Positions 38,409 through 49,124 of a DNA stretch of 64,000 nt are shown in pieces; the stretch's first letter is position 1, and every line of letters starts with the position of its first letter. This DNA is from Rhizophagus irregularis (Eukaryota; Glomeromycota; Glomeromycetes; Glomerales; Glomeraceae). The stretch lies in assembly GCF_026210795.1 (NCBI RefSeq), contig NC_089441.1, positions 3,472,001 through 3,536,000 of the forward strand, read 5' to 3'. The notes under the pieces were generated by a model. The model saw only the letters and a list, made by a program, of their open reading frames with translations. It was not told the DNA's origin and made no database searches. A program made the translations under genes and the position numbers.

Positions 38409-38774
38409 TAATAAATAAATTAAATGTTAAAATTTGTTCTTTGAACTTTAAATTAAAAAGCTATTAATCATATATTATTTGAATAGTAATTCAATCATTA
38501 ATTTTTTTTAGCATTTTCAAAAGTTTTAACAGATGATTCAAGAGCATCTAATTTTATCTTTAGCAGATTTAATTTCCCTTTTCTTATCTAAGTCAGATTC
38601 ATCTGAATCAGATACTGCATTTTTAAGAAATTTATTTCTATTATTAATACCTACTACAGATTTTACTATTGCTTCAGCTTCTGAAAAAGAAATATAGTTA
38701 TTTTTAGACTTTTTTTCTTCATTTAATGAAATAATTTCATCATTATTATCAGTTTTACTATCTGATTTATTTCC
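38409..38774 (-). pseudogene. Segmental copy of eIF3c exon 1 and intron 1, heavily C-to-T mutated
   Basis: This block aligns with 36181-36545, that is, the complement of eIF3c intron 1 and most of exon 1, in the same orientation. The intron is retained, so the copy arose at DNA level. The copied exon carries stops on the coding strand and has lost its start region. By hand alignment nearly all substitutions are C-to-T or G-to-A (about 44 against about 5 of other kinds), an extreme bias discussed in the findings. Confidence 0.9.
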
Positions 38775-39720
38775 AACTTTAATCTGATTTCAATATCAGT
38801 ATTCTGAATAAAATAAAATAATCGTCAGTTATGTATATTGTATAGATCAGAAATAAATAAACAGTATTTACCTTAGTAAAATTTACTGTAAGTTTATGTT
38901 TTCTCTAATAAGGTTTTAAATAAAAAATAGATATTAGCTCTGCAAACTCTACAAGCTTTAGGTCACTTTTTCGTAAATACAAAACAATATATTTCATTTT
39001 AATATACCTTAGTTGCAAAATGTTTCATCTATACTTCAATAATTTTTTCATTAAAACTTTTTTTTTACTTTAATATACAGAATGTTTCTTATCTATATAA
39101 CAGGTAAAAAAAATCATTCTAATGTGCACTTCTATTAACTAATCAACTATATGTTAAATTAGCCAGCAAGTTATTGCAATAAAGAGGTCATTATCTATAT
39201 AATGTATAGGCTAAGATGAAAGATTTGGAAGCATAAAACTTAACAAAATTCTAGCAATTTGATTGGATTTATATGTATATAGATTGCAAACTGCAAATTA
39301 ATATAAGGTTTGTATAACTTATATATAATGTAATAAATAGATAATATTTTACTAATGTAATAATAATTGATTTTTAAATAACTGTTTTTTGGAAAATACT
39401 TTCAACCTTTTTAATTATATCTAAATAATGAGTAATAGAATTCTAGAAAAATTATATCTAACTCATTTATCCAATAATTGATGACAATACCAATTTTATT
39501 AATAGTCTTATTTTCATTATATTAAAACTAATATTTCAATTGATTATTAGTTTATTATAGTAAGTAATAAGTAATCTACAGAACCAATAAGTCTAAATAA
39601 GTATATATAAATAATATAATAATAAAATATATGTATAAAATACTTTAAACAATATTTTACAGTTTAAATTTTTTATTTATTTATAAAAATTTAAGTATGA
39701 ATTGAAAGTATGTAATATTA
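38775..39720. other. AT-rich spacer, no gene
   Basis: No supported open frame, hairpin or repeat border. Ends at the CACTA terminus at 39721. Confidence 0.5.
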
Positions 39721-40887
39721 CACTAGTCAAAAACTAGGTAAACATAGCTTGAGCTTGAATTTTATTAATTAATGCCGAAGTGACTTTAGAGAAACACAGA
39801 GTGATCTAAAAAGCATCGCAACAAGTGCAGAACTAATAGAAAAACAAAGAACAAATAATCTTCCAAAATTACATATAAGAAAAGCTAAGATTATAAACCC
39901 CACCCTCTCTATATAAATAACTACGCTACTCCCCCAAATATATCTCAAAATGGGTAAAGTCAACTATGCTATACGTAACCCATCCAGCGCCGTACCCACT
40001 CCTGAATCGGTAAAAACCTCTGACCTACCATTAGCACTATCGAAACGCATAAAATTCAACCCTGTTGATTACATCTTATGGATAACAAACCTATTTCGCA
40101 AAGACCACCAGGAACTTTTTAGTGTCGTGCAGTCCAGCCGATGGGGAACTTTTTAGTGTTGTGCAATCCCCGAAGGACACCCACCTCATTGCGAACAATC
40201 CCAAACGGAGGACACCCACCTCATTGCGAACGATCCTTCGACCTAAGATCTACCTAGATAAGTCAATCCAATGATAGTCCAACATGTGACCACCATGATC
40301 AGCATACTACAAAAACTGCAGTACCCAACCTGTCACCCCCTTATCACCCGAATGATGATCGATTTTAAAAATTGTAACACCAAGCCACCATGATGATCAA
40401 ATTTTCCAGTATCCCCCCACCCCCAAAGAAAATAAGGTTACACCGAAAAAAGCGACCAAGAAAAACAAAAAGCAAAAAATAAAGACATAAACCTCAGGAA
40501 AACTCGAAGTGCAATGAGAAAAACCCGAGTAAAATTCATCAAACATACACCTCAACTCCGTCTCCTTATTTTAGAAAACTAACTCCCCAGTTAACAACAT
40601 CAACTAGCAAGAAATACGTTGGTCAGGAGCTCCTTCCAAGAAAACTAGTCAAAAACTAATATATCGGGTAGCAGATATGTATCAGATATGTACCCGATAT
40701 GTGTAGTATTAATGCAGAAAATTGGGTACCTGATATGTGTAAGATATGTGTAAATATATATATCGTCTATATATCATTTACATATTATATACATATCGGA
40801 TACCCGATTTTTCTGCATTAATACTACACATATTGGGTACATATCTGATACATATCTGCTACCTGATATATTGGTTTTTGACCAGTG
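39721..40887. mobile_element. Palindromic CACTA-like MITE (copy A), split by an insertion
   Basis: The element starts CACTAGTCAAAAACTA at 39721 and, after an insertion, resumes at 40659 and ends GTTTTTGACCAGTG at 40887. The halves are near-perfect inverted complements (left GATATGTACCCGATATGTG, right reverse complement of CACATATTGGGTACATATC), so ~245 bp can fold into one hairpin. TTA lies on both flanks. CACTA/CACTG ends with a 3-bp duplication are the mark of the CACTA (En/Spm) superfamily. Related copies lie at 43683, 43914 and 49020. Confidence 0.75.
39737..40643 (+). mobile_element. 907-bp insertion with 15-bp target duplication, possible truncated LINE
   Basis: The insert is flanked by exact copies of ACTAGTCAAAAACTA (39722-39736 and 40644-40658). 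A ~15-bp target duplication is typical of non-LTR retrotransposition. The insert is visibly richer in C and G than its surroundings. A short frame at 39950-40155 starts MGKVNYAIRNPSSAVPTPES and ends HQELFSVVQSSRWGTF. Internal tandem duplications follow: GGAACTTTTTAGTGT twice (about 40110 and 40145) and GGACACCCACCTCATTGCGA twice (about 40176 and 40207). No reverse transcriptase is present, so it would be a 5' fragment or non-autonomous derivative; no poly-A tail is visible, which weakens the LINE reading. Confidence 0.6.
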
Positions 40888-41163
40888 TTAATGACTTCTT
40901 TAAGAGTCAGGTTGATTTTGAAATGGTCTTTTAGATTTTATATTAATAATTTTTTTGTGAATTCCAATTTTAACATTATTTTTAACCAATTGCTAAGAAT
41001 CTTTATGAATAATTTAAAATAAATAAACTATTAGTTATACATTATTTTTTTAATTATACAGGCAAATTATACCAACTACCTTAAATGGTTTGAGATATCT
41101 GTCACTTTTTTTTTTCCTTATTAATAATACTAAATTGAACTTTAAAATTACTTTATAATATCT
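40888..41163. other. Spacer between two MITEs
   Basis: AT-rich and without recognisable features. Confidence 0.4.
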
Positions 41164-41171
41164 ATTATCAC

Positions 41172-41415
41172 AGGATCCCACTTATTTCTAATAAAGGTTT
41201 CTGGAAAAAATTTCAAATTTACTAGTAATTTTACCTTATTCCAATTCTTAATATTATTGGTTAATTGATTTAAAAGGAAAAAAATCATAATAATATAGTG
41301 TAATATTTCCTTTTTTAGATATAATTTATCTATTTATAGTAGGATCATCAAAATTTTTTTTTAGTGACTTTACCTTAAAGTTATGGTAACCTTTATTATA
41401 AGTAAGCAGGGTTCT
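41172..41415. mobile_element. 244-bp hAT-like MITE, same family as 11310-12834
   Basis: Left end AGGATCCCACTTATTTCTAA, right end (reverse complement) AGAACCCTGCTTACTTATAA. An 8-bp duplication ATTATCAC flanks it on both sides (41164-41171 and 41416-41423). The centre shares TTATTGGTTAATT and AAAAAAATCATAA with the copies at 11310, 42590 and 48870. No coding sequence. This intact copy defines the family borders. Confidence 0.8.
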
Positions 41416-41423
41416 ATTATCAC

Positions 41424-42342
41424 AATTATTAATAGGTAAAATTCTTGTAAATACATGCAGAGAAGTTTATTTTTGATGTTAAAATAAATTTTAAGAAAAA
41501 ATTTTAATTAAATTATATTTAAGATATATTAATAATTAATGAGATTATAAAATGCTAATATGCTTATATATTTTTGCAAAAATTGGTTAATATCATTATT
41601 CAAATAAGAGGTTTTAAGATTTTTGCAAATTATTACCATCAGTTTTTTTATCAAAAGTGGAATTATCACATCAGTTTTTCCATTAGAAGCAGAATTATCC
41701 CTATTAATTTTTCTGTTAAAAATAAAATTATTACTATCAATCTTTTTACTTTTAAATACTTTATAACCTTCAGACTTTTTAGATACTTTACCATCTAAAA
41801 GCTAAAACTTTATCACAAACTTATCAAAAATTAGTATATTTATTAAATACACATAACAAACAGCCAATAGAAAAAAAAAAACTTTAGCAGTAAAATTTTG
41901 CTCATTATGTTACTAACAAATAAAGATTAGGGGAGTTACATATATTACATAATATTCAGTTTAATATAAACTTACTTCCCCCCTCTTGTCAGATTTAATA
42001 ACCAATTAAATTATAATATTTATAAATTATATATTTTATTAAGTGTAATGTAAGATTTTGGTTACCCTCCTTCCCCCTTTGATAATTACATAATATCTGT
42101 AAGCTCCTTATTCTAATAGTATTTTAGTTTGCTATGTAATAATTACATTCAAAACCATTTTGTTATATATGCATTTGCATTAACAACTAAAGAATTAAAA
42201 GCAGAAATTGGCAAAAAACTTACAAAAAAATTGTTTTTTGTACATGATAGAAATCCTGCTATATAGAATTCTACTTTAGAAAAGGAATCTGAAAATAAGT
42301 TTAAAAATGTAGTTTAAAATAATGTTATTAAAGATATAAATA
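41424..42342. other. AT-rich non-coding stretch
   Basis: No gene is supported. Contains two pyrimidine-rich patches (near 41975 and 42065). Confidence 0.5.
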
Positions 42343-42477
42343 CCGTATTTTGCGGTAAGTAAGCATCCCCGAAAGTAAGCACCCCTGGCCAGAATTATGG
42401 CGATTTTGGCCAAAATTATGAGGATCTTGGCCGGCATCAAGTGCAAAAAAGGGGTGCTTATATACCGCAAAATACAG
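42343..42477. mobile_element. 135-bp Tc1/mariner-type MITE
   Basis: Ends CCGTATTTTGCGGTAAGTAA and (reverse complement) CTGTATTTTGCGGTATATAA are inverted repeats running on into AGCACCCC. TA flanks each side (42341-42342 and 42478-42479). The centre holds two GGCC motifs, TGGCCAGAATTAT and TTGGCCAAAATTAT. Confidence 0.8.
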
Positions 42478-42589
42478 TAAGCCTTTTCATTTATATTATA
42501 AGAAAATTCTCTCTATCTAATTTGTAATATTTACTATTTATTCATCAAAGAAACTGCAAACAATTATTTTTCCTTTAATTATAACAAGA

Positions 42590-42725
42590 TCTCATTTATT
42601 TATAATAAAGGTTATTGTAAAAAATTGGTCTTTTGCTAATGATTTTTATCTTATTTTTTTCCTAAATTTTATTAATTAATTAATTAAAAAGAAAAAAAAT
42701 CATAATAATTAGAATATAAAATTTT
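42590..42725. mobile_element. Partial hAT-like MITE of the 41172 family
   Basis: Starts AGATCTCATTTATTTATAAT and continues through TAATAAAGGTTATTG and AAAGAAAAAAAATCATAATA, matching the left and middle parts of the 41172-41415 element. The right terminus is missing. Confidence 0.6.
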
Positions 42726-43682
42726 ATTAAACTTTACTACTCATTGAAATTATTATAATTTTTAATAAGTAATGATAAAAATTCTTGTGATAATTTGGAT
42801 ATATATTCTAACTTTAATGATAATAAAAATAAGAATAAGGATAATCTAAAAGTTGAAATTGAAATCAATTCAGATATTATATCCATCAAACTAAAATCAA
42901 AGAAAAAAACTATAATTATTAGTATATTTTACTAAAAATAGTTTAATAAATACTTGAATATTATTCTCTAAAAAGTTTATGGTTGATATAATATATAGTT
43001 CCTCTACTTTTCATAAATTTCAATAAGTTCTATATCTTTATTTTCTTTTCATTACTTTACAATTTAACTTACATTATAATCCATCTAACTAATATAAGAA
43101 TTATACATTTTAGAATAAAATGCTAATGACTTAAGTGAATTGATAAGAAAATTGAAAGTATTTACAAGAAAGTATCAAATATTCCAATAATACTCTAAAC
43201 TCTGATATAGAGAAACTTTTTAGCAATTTAAAGTAAGTACAAATTAATGTATAACTTTAAACTGAAAAATGGCAATTTACTAGATTTTAAAATTGATGGA
43301 ATTTTTCAATCTATTAATAATACAGTAGGTTATTTAAATTTAAAATAATAAAATTATTTAATAAATATATTAATATTGATGATTTTTTTCAATATTTAAA
43401 AAATCATATTTGTGAATATTAGGATTAAAATTGTTTATTTAAATTTCTTCAAAATCTTATGATTAGTTTTTCCAAAATTTTACTATAATTTATTATAGTT
43501 TTGGCAAGATTTTAGTAGTTTTGGCATTTATAATAAGTTTTGTTAAATTTTGTTTTTTTTCAGAATTTTACTAATTTTTTAATAAGACTTTTATATTATA
43601 GTTTTGGTAAAGTTCACCATTTTAGTATTTTACCAACTTGCCAAAATCCTTCAGTTTCTTTAGCAACTTTAGCTAGAATATG
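42726..43682. other. AT-rich non-coding stretch
   Basis: No supported gene or repeat border. Some TTTTGGCAAGATTTTAG-like imperfect repeats occur around 43480-43640. Confidence 0.5.
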
Positions 43683-43860
43683 CATTGGTCAAAAACTAAT
43701 ATATTAGGTAACAGTCTAGCAGACATGAAAATTGGATACCTAATATATGTAAGATATGTGTAAATATATATTGTCTACATATCATTTACATATCATATAC
43801 ATATCAGTACCCAATATATATATAATATATATATTTACACAGTACTATTAAGATAGGTTA
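43683..43860. mobile_element. Degenerate palindromic CACTA-like MITE (copy B)
   Basis: Starts CATTGGTCAAAAACTAATAT and keeps GTAAGATATGTGTAAATATA and the ATATCATTTACATATCATAT centre of copy A. The right end is eroded. About 50 bp separate it from copy C. Confidence 0.6.
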
Positions 43861-44487
43861 TCCTATGGCCTAAGGTAAAGTTTACATATAAAACTCTTTA
43901 AAGATCCTACTATCACTGGTCAAAAACTAATATATCGGATAGCAGATATATATCAGATATATACCTGATATGTGTAGTATTTAAGGTTGCTTGCCGAAAC
44001 CTGTTTGGCCTAATGCTGAAAGGTGAAACCTCTTATATAGTGCCGAAACGCCGAAACGCCGAAACTGCGAAACCTGTCAAAATTGCGAAACTGCCGAAAC
44101 ATGCCGAAACCTCTATAATAGGTTTCTCCGTAGTTTCGGCATAGTTTCATAAGATTTGCATATAGTTACGCCAAGTTACACCAATTAATAATATAATTTA
44201 GATGATCAAATAATCTACAGATAAAAGATTAAACTTCAATATTTTACCGTCGTCTTAGTTCTTTTAAGCTTTATCTAGTGTTAGAATTTTCATTTCTAAC
44301 TCCCATATTAATATTATGATATTACACGTTTTTACAGTTTTTTTTTAAGGGGCTTATATTCATTAAAGGAAAATGCGTAACATGCATTTAATAAACCCAA
44401 TTCCGTCATCTCCTTTAACACTGAACTAAAGTTTCTTTTACTTTCTTCCATTTTCTTAATAATAATATTAATAATAAACTGTTTCAA

Positions 44488-46790
44488 ATGACTGATCACA
44501 TAGAAGATTCACCCATTAAAATGAAAAATAGAGGAGGTCGGCCACCTAATAGCATTTGGGAAGATATTAATAAAGGAGAAGCTGTTGGTTCTGGCAAATT
44601 TGCCGCCTCCTGCAAGTACTGTAAGAATACATGGTCACGCGGTGAAGTTTCAAAGCTCGAAGAGCATCTTTCAAACCATTGTCCAGATGCGCCAGCAGCA
44701 GTTGTTAGAAGGTATATGACTAAAGTAATGGAACGGCAAGATAAGTCCAAGTCATCCAAAAAAAGAAAATACTCTGAAGGTCAAAGTAACATGGATGATT
44801 ACCATGATTCAACAGAGCTTAACGAACAAAGATGTACACGAATTAATCGTGCATTAGTTAAATTTTTTATTGCGTGCGGAATTGCGTTTAGAATAGTGGA
44901 ACATTCCTTTTTTATCAATTTTATAAAAGAGCTTAATGCCAGGTACAATATACCAACAAGGGAAGTATTAGTAAATCAACTACTTGAACGTGAATTAGCT
45001 CAAGTGAACTTCAAAGTTAATTCTGAGCTTGAAAAGGAAACGAATTTAACGTTAGGTTTGTTAAATTAAATAGGCTATCATACGTCATTTTTATTTAATC
45101 TTACTTACTATATAATATTAATTTATAATTTAGCCTTTGATGGTTGGACGTCTGGTACACATCGTTCAATTTGGAACTTCATTGTAATGACTCCGTCGCG
45201 TAAAGAATATCTTTATCAACTTTCTGATTTGTCTGAAAATTCGCACACTGCAGAATATCTAGTTACGGTAATTGAAAAGGTTATAGAAGGTATTGGAGAA
45301 GATCGAATATGTGCTGTAGTTTCCGATAATGCGGCCAATGTTCGTAATGCACGAAAAATTATACATGAGAATCATCCAAAGATTGAGAATGTGCGATGCG
45401 TTGCACATTCTATCAATTTAATTGCATGCGACATTGTCGGAAGGAGAAGTTTGGGGAACGTTTATTAAAACGTGTTAATATTTTGACAACCTTTTTTAGA
45501 AGTTCTCATCAGGCTAATGCAAAACTTGCTCAAATAATTAAAGAAAAAGGAATTAGTGGAGGAGGATTAAAATTATATTGCAAGACACGCTGGACTACTG
45601 CTAGTGAATCCGTAAATTCAGTAATAAATTTGGAATCGGCACTAGAAGAAATGGCCAGCGATCACGATAAAGTGCTAACAAATGATAAAATAAAACCGAT
45701 TATTCAATCGAGAAATTTTTTTCAAATTTACGAGTTCTTGGATTTGTTCTGGATCCTCTAAGAAAAGCAGTACTTTCATTAGAATCGAGAAGAGCTACAC
45801 TTGCAGATTGTTTCCTGAGCTTGGCAAGACTTGCAGCTACATTAAAAAAGTTACCCAAATCATTAAATCCTGCATTCCGAAGTCATTGTATCAAAGTAAT
45901 AAATGAAAGATTTGATGAATTCGATGATGATAAGTATATTACTTGTTTTTTATGGATCCCAGATTTAGAAACGCGCCACTTAAAAAATGCGCCACATGAG
46001 AATTATCAAATGTGCAGCTTAATCAGGAAAAATTTAGGTTTCGACTGTTACGAAGCTGAAACTTTATGTGATCAAATACAGAAATATATTAATGAGCAAG
46101 AGCCATTTGACCTAGATATCGGTTTTGCTAAAGATAATCCCGTGAATTGGTGGAAATATATTAATACCGAAGCAGGAACCAGATGTCGCATGAAGAATTG
46201 CAAGTTATCTATTTGCAATATGTCCTAACTCAGCAACTTGCGAACGTGGATTTTCGACTTTAGGATGGCTATTTCATAAACGTCGCTTAAATCTTAATGT
46301 GGATAAACTAGAATCCATGTGCAAATTAATTTTGTATTGGAAATCCAATTCAAAAACTGAACTTGGATTTTATGGAATTGATCAAAAAAAGAATACTCGT
46401 CTTAGTGATGATGAGATCAATATACGTATTGCAGAAGCTTTTGCAGAAAATGACGATGAGGAATATAATGAGGAGCAAGCTTCTACTCAGAGATTAACTA
46501 CAAGCGGCGAAACAATACCCGAAGACAATTGCCGTGTAGTAATCGAAAGTCTATGGATTGATCAATTTGTTAATTTATCGCATGATTCAATTACTAGTGA
46601 AATCGGCGATATTCCAAGAGATATATTGGATGATTCAGATGAAAATAATGCGGAAGATGATGAAGTTGATGATAGTGGTAATAACAAGAAATACCGGAGA
46701 AGGTGACTATGATTATGATATAGATGATGTATTAGGTATGGATGACGGTGATAATAATGACAATAATTATGATGATAATGAGGAATAATA
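44488..46790 (+). pseudogene. hAT transposase with BED zinc finger, recently disabled
   Basis: Exon 1 (44488-45055) opens with a BED zinc finger at residues ~22-65 (C42, C45, H60, H64/C65 in SCKYC ... HLSNHC). A GT-AG intron (45056-45133) leads to AFDGWTSGTHR (first catalytic Asp), VSDNAANVRNA (second Asp), CVAHSINL, CKTRWTT, and the C-terminal dimerisation block SATCERGFSTLGW with the catalytic Glu. An acidic tail follows. Lesions: a frame change near 45440-45460, another in a T run near 45715-45722, and a third frame change plus a TGA near 46170-46200. Apart from these the residues look intact, so the gene died recently. Related elements elsewhere in the genome could still supply a working enzyme; that is inference. 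Confidence 0.88.
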
Positions 46791-46979
46791 ATAATGAGAA
46801 ATAATTACAATAGTTAATCCAATGAGAATTAATTCTAATATCATATGATTTAAATAATGATACTATTTAGGAAATAAATGATGTAATTATGCAGGGCAAA
46901 ATATTCGCGATCAAAGTCCAGTTAACGTATAATTATGCAGGCAATGCAGGCAATTGTAATTTTATATTATATTTTAAAA

Positions 46980-47125
46980 CATTGCAATTTAATTAAGGAA
47001 TAAGGATAAGCATATTATATTTTAAAAATAGTGCAATTTAATTAAGGAATAAGGATAAGCATATTATATTTTAAAAATAGTGCAATTTAATTAAGGAATA
47101 AGGATAAGCATATTATATTAGAATC
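46980..47125. repeat. Triple direct repeat (~48-bp unit) in the hAT element
   Basis: The unit containing GTGCAATTTAATTAAGGAAT followed by AAGGATAAGCATATTATATT occurs three times in a row between the two hAT genes; the first copy reads TTGCAATTT. It looks like replication slippage in the 3' region of the transposase gene. Confidence 0.8.
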
Positions 47126-47457
47126 AATAAGTTTTAAGGACTTCGTTAATTAAATTTATTACATTAGATCAATAAATTTTAAGAACTGCGTTACAAAAAA
47201 AATTTAGAACTGCGTTAATTAAATTTATTACATTAGAATCAAAACTGTGTTTATTTTGTTACAAATACTTTAATTATGTAGAATGTTATTATGTTCGTCA
47301 GTTCATGTTTTAAACATTATAACGAATTTTAAAATTATTATAAATATTATGAAATTTGAATTTTTTTTTCGCAATTCAAAACCAAATTGTATTTTAATTT
47401 TCAAATTGTATTTAATTTTCAAATTTCAAGTTACGAAAAAAATCATAAAAATAAAAA

Positions 47458-48130
47458 ATGGCAGCATTAGTACCTTTTGTCCCACCGCCACCACCAGTAT
47501 TCCAATGGACGATTAACGCAGCTAGGCAATTAATCGCGGAGCGGAAAGCTTACATCGGCAATTCGAAAGAATTGCAAACCGTCATCATGTAAATGCGTGG
47601 ACAATAATAGCAAATAGGGTGTTCGTTGCGACGGGATTTGCAAGCGGCAATTGTAGCAATGCCAAACAAAATGGAATGCCCTCAAACGAGGTTATGAAAA
47701 CCTCAGTAGGATAATAAATAATAATGATGACGACATTCCTATTATAAGCCCAAATAGTTTCGATAGAGCGTGTTTTGCTGATATGAACGATGAATTCTGG
47801 TTACAAACCGGTAATTATTATTAATTATTATTTTAAATTAATTTTATTTAGGCAATTCATTCAATTCATTAATATTTTTATTGGATTTTAGATCTGTTTA
47901 GACGAGAGTATCGACGGCAGCGTCTGCGCATGATTGACGTCGATATGAATATAGATTGCGAAGGGAAAGAAGAAGGTCGCGATCCAGGTGCCGATCGAAG
48001 TAGATCAAGAAGTAGAGATAGAAGACGAGATAGAAGTAGAGATAGAAGACGAGATAGAAGTAGAGATAGAAGATGGGACAGAAGTAGAGATAGAAGAAGA
48101 GGTAGAAGCAGGTCCCCACATAGAAGATAA
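47458..48130 (+). pseudogene. Second gene of the hAT element: SANT/Myb-like plus RS-rich tail, frameshifted
   Basis: From ATG at 47458 the frame reads MAALVPFVPPPPPVFQWTIN and AARQLIAERKAYIGN, slips to FERIANRHHVNAWTIIANRV, and slips again to WNALKRGYENLSRI and FADMNDEFWLQT. An intron (47811-47891) precedes LFRREYRRQRLRMIDVDMN and a tail of SRDRRRDRSRD repeats ending SRSPHRR. The W ... IAN ... W ... WNAL spacing resembles SANT/Myb or MADF DNA-binding folds; the RS-type tail would be strongly basic. Two indels break the frame. A separate DNA-binding accessory gene is familiar in PIF/Harbinger elements but unusual for hAT elements. Function is inferred only from composition and position. Confidence 0.6.
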
Positions 48131-48651
48131 AGATATTATTAAATTTTAATTTTTATTATATTTTTAATCGTGTATTTTATTAGTTTAATATTAAATATTA
48201 TAAAATAAATATTTACATACAAAAAATCATATTGTCTTTAATCTTTATTCTTATAAATTGTTTAAATGCCGAAACTCTAATTAAATCATATAGAAAGTAT
48301 TGCCGAAACGCCGAAACAGTTTCGGCAAGTTACGGCAGTTTCGCGATTTTGATAGGTTTCGCAGTTTCGGCATTTCTTGATGATTTCGCGAAACTAGTTT
48401 CGGCAGTTTCGCGTACGCCATTCTGCCGAAACCCTCCCCCGGGATTTCGGCAAGCGAACCTTAGTAGTATTAATGCTGAAAATCGGGTGACGATATGTGT
48501 ATGATATGTGTAAATATATATATCGTATACGTATCGAATGCGTATGTATATGATATGTAAATGATATGTAGACGATATATATATTTACACATATCTTACA
48601 CACATTAGGTACCCGATTTTCAGCATTAATACTACACATATCAGGTACATA

Positions 48652-48819
48652 CAGTCAAACCTCGATATAGCGAACTCGATATAGTGAATTTTTCAGACAA
48701 CTATAATAAATTTCCCTCGCTATAATGAATTAACCAATCAAATCTCTTAAAATCTTCACTATGTATTATAGCGAAGTTATGGCCCGAACCTGTGGGTTCG
48801 TTATAACAAGAAGTGACTG
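48652..48819. mobile_element. 168-bp Tc1/mariner-type MITE
   Basis: Left CAGTCAAACCTCGATATAGC and right (reverse complement) CAGTCACTTCTTGTTATAAC are terminal inverted repeats, with TA on both flanks (48650-48651 and 48820-48821). It interrupts the right arm of CACTA-like copy C. It has no coding sequence. Confidence 0.8.
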
Positions 48820-48867
48820 TATCGATACCTATCTGCTATCCGATATATTAGTTTTTGACCAGTGTAT

Positions 48868-49012
48868 AAAAGGAAATTTTCTGTTACATTATTACGATTT
48901 TTTTCCTTTTAGCTTAATTAACCAATAAAATTTAACGGAAATCTAAGATAAGGTTTTATATGAAAGTGAAATTTCTACTTAGTAAATATCTTAGTAGTGG
49001 AGGGAGTCCTAT
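48868..49012. mobile_element. Partial hAT-like MITE, inverted relative to 41172
   Basis: Reads as the complement of the 41172 family: AAAAGGAAATTTTCTGTTAC, then TTACGATTTTTTTCC and TTAATTAACCAATAAAATTT. The right border is AGTCCT near 49010. No matching duplication was found on the left. Confidence 0.55.
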
Positions 49013-49019
49013 TACACGT

Positions 49020-49124
49020 ATTTTAAACATATCAGGGTACCTGATTTTCTGCATTTTTACTACACATATCAGATGTATATCTGATATATATCTGCTACCC
49101 GATATATTAGTTTTTGACTAGTGA
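49020..49124. mobile_element. Right half of a palindromic CACTA-like MITE (copy D)
   Basis: Contains GGGTACCTGATTTTCTGCAT, TACTACACATATCAG and the terminus TTTTTGACTAGTG at about 49124, matching the right arm of copies A and C. The left half is absent. Confidence 0.65.

Larger units (their letters stand above)
43982..48463 (+). mobile_element. 4.5-kb hAT transposon with two genes and GCCGAAAC subterminal repeats
   Basis: Termini TAAGGTTGCTTGCCGAAAC (left) and, reverse complement, TAAGGTTCGCTTGCCGAAA (right) are inverted repeats. An exact 8-bp duplication GTAGTATT flanks them (43974-43981 and 48464-48471), the hAT standard. Both ends carry dense GCCGAAAC/GCGAAAC motifs (left 43990-44140, right 48298-48440). 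Inside are a BED-finger hAT transposase (44488-46790) and a second gene with a SANT/Myb-like part and RS-rich tail (47458-48130), both on the plus strand and both frameshifted. The clean termini and few lesions suggest a fairly recent insertion. Confidence 0.9.
43914..48864. mobile_element. Palindromic CACTA-like MITE (copy C) hosting a hAT element and a Tc1-type MITE
   Basis: Left arm 43914-43981 begins CACTGGTCAAAAACTAATAT; the right arm resumes at 48472 and ends TTTTTGACCAGTG at 48864. TAT flanks both ends (43911-43913 and 48865-48867), a 3-bp duplication like that of copy A. Two insertions are embedded: the hAT element 43982-48463 and the MITE 48652-48819. Removing both leaves a palindrome of about 290 bp. 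Confidence 0.75.

Noticed and set aside
40746-40934. Plus-strand frame of 62 residues
   Set aside because: Translation of the palindromic CACTA-like MITE.
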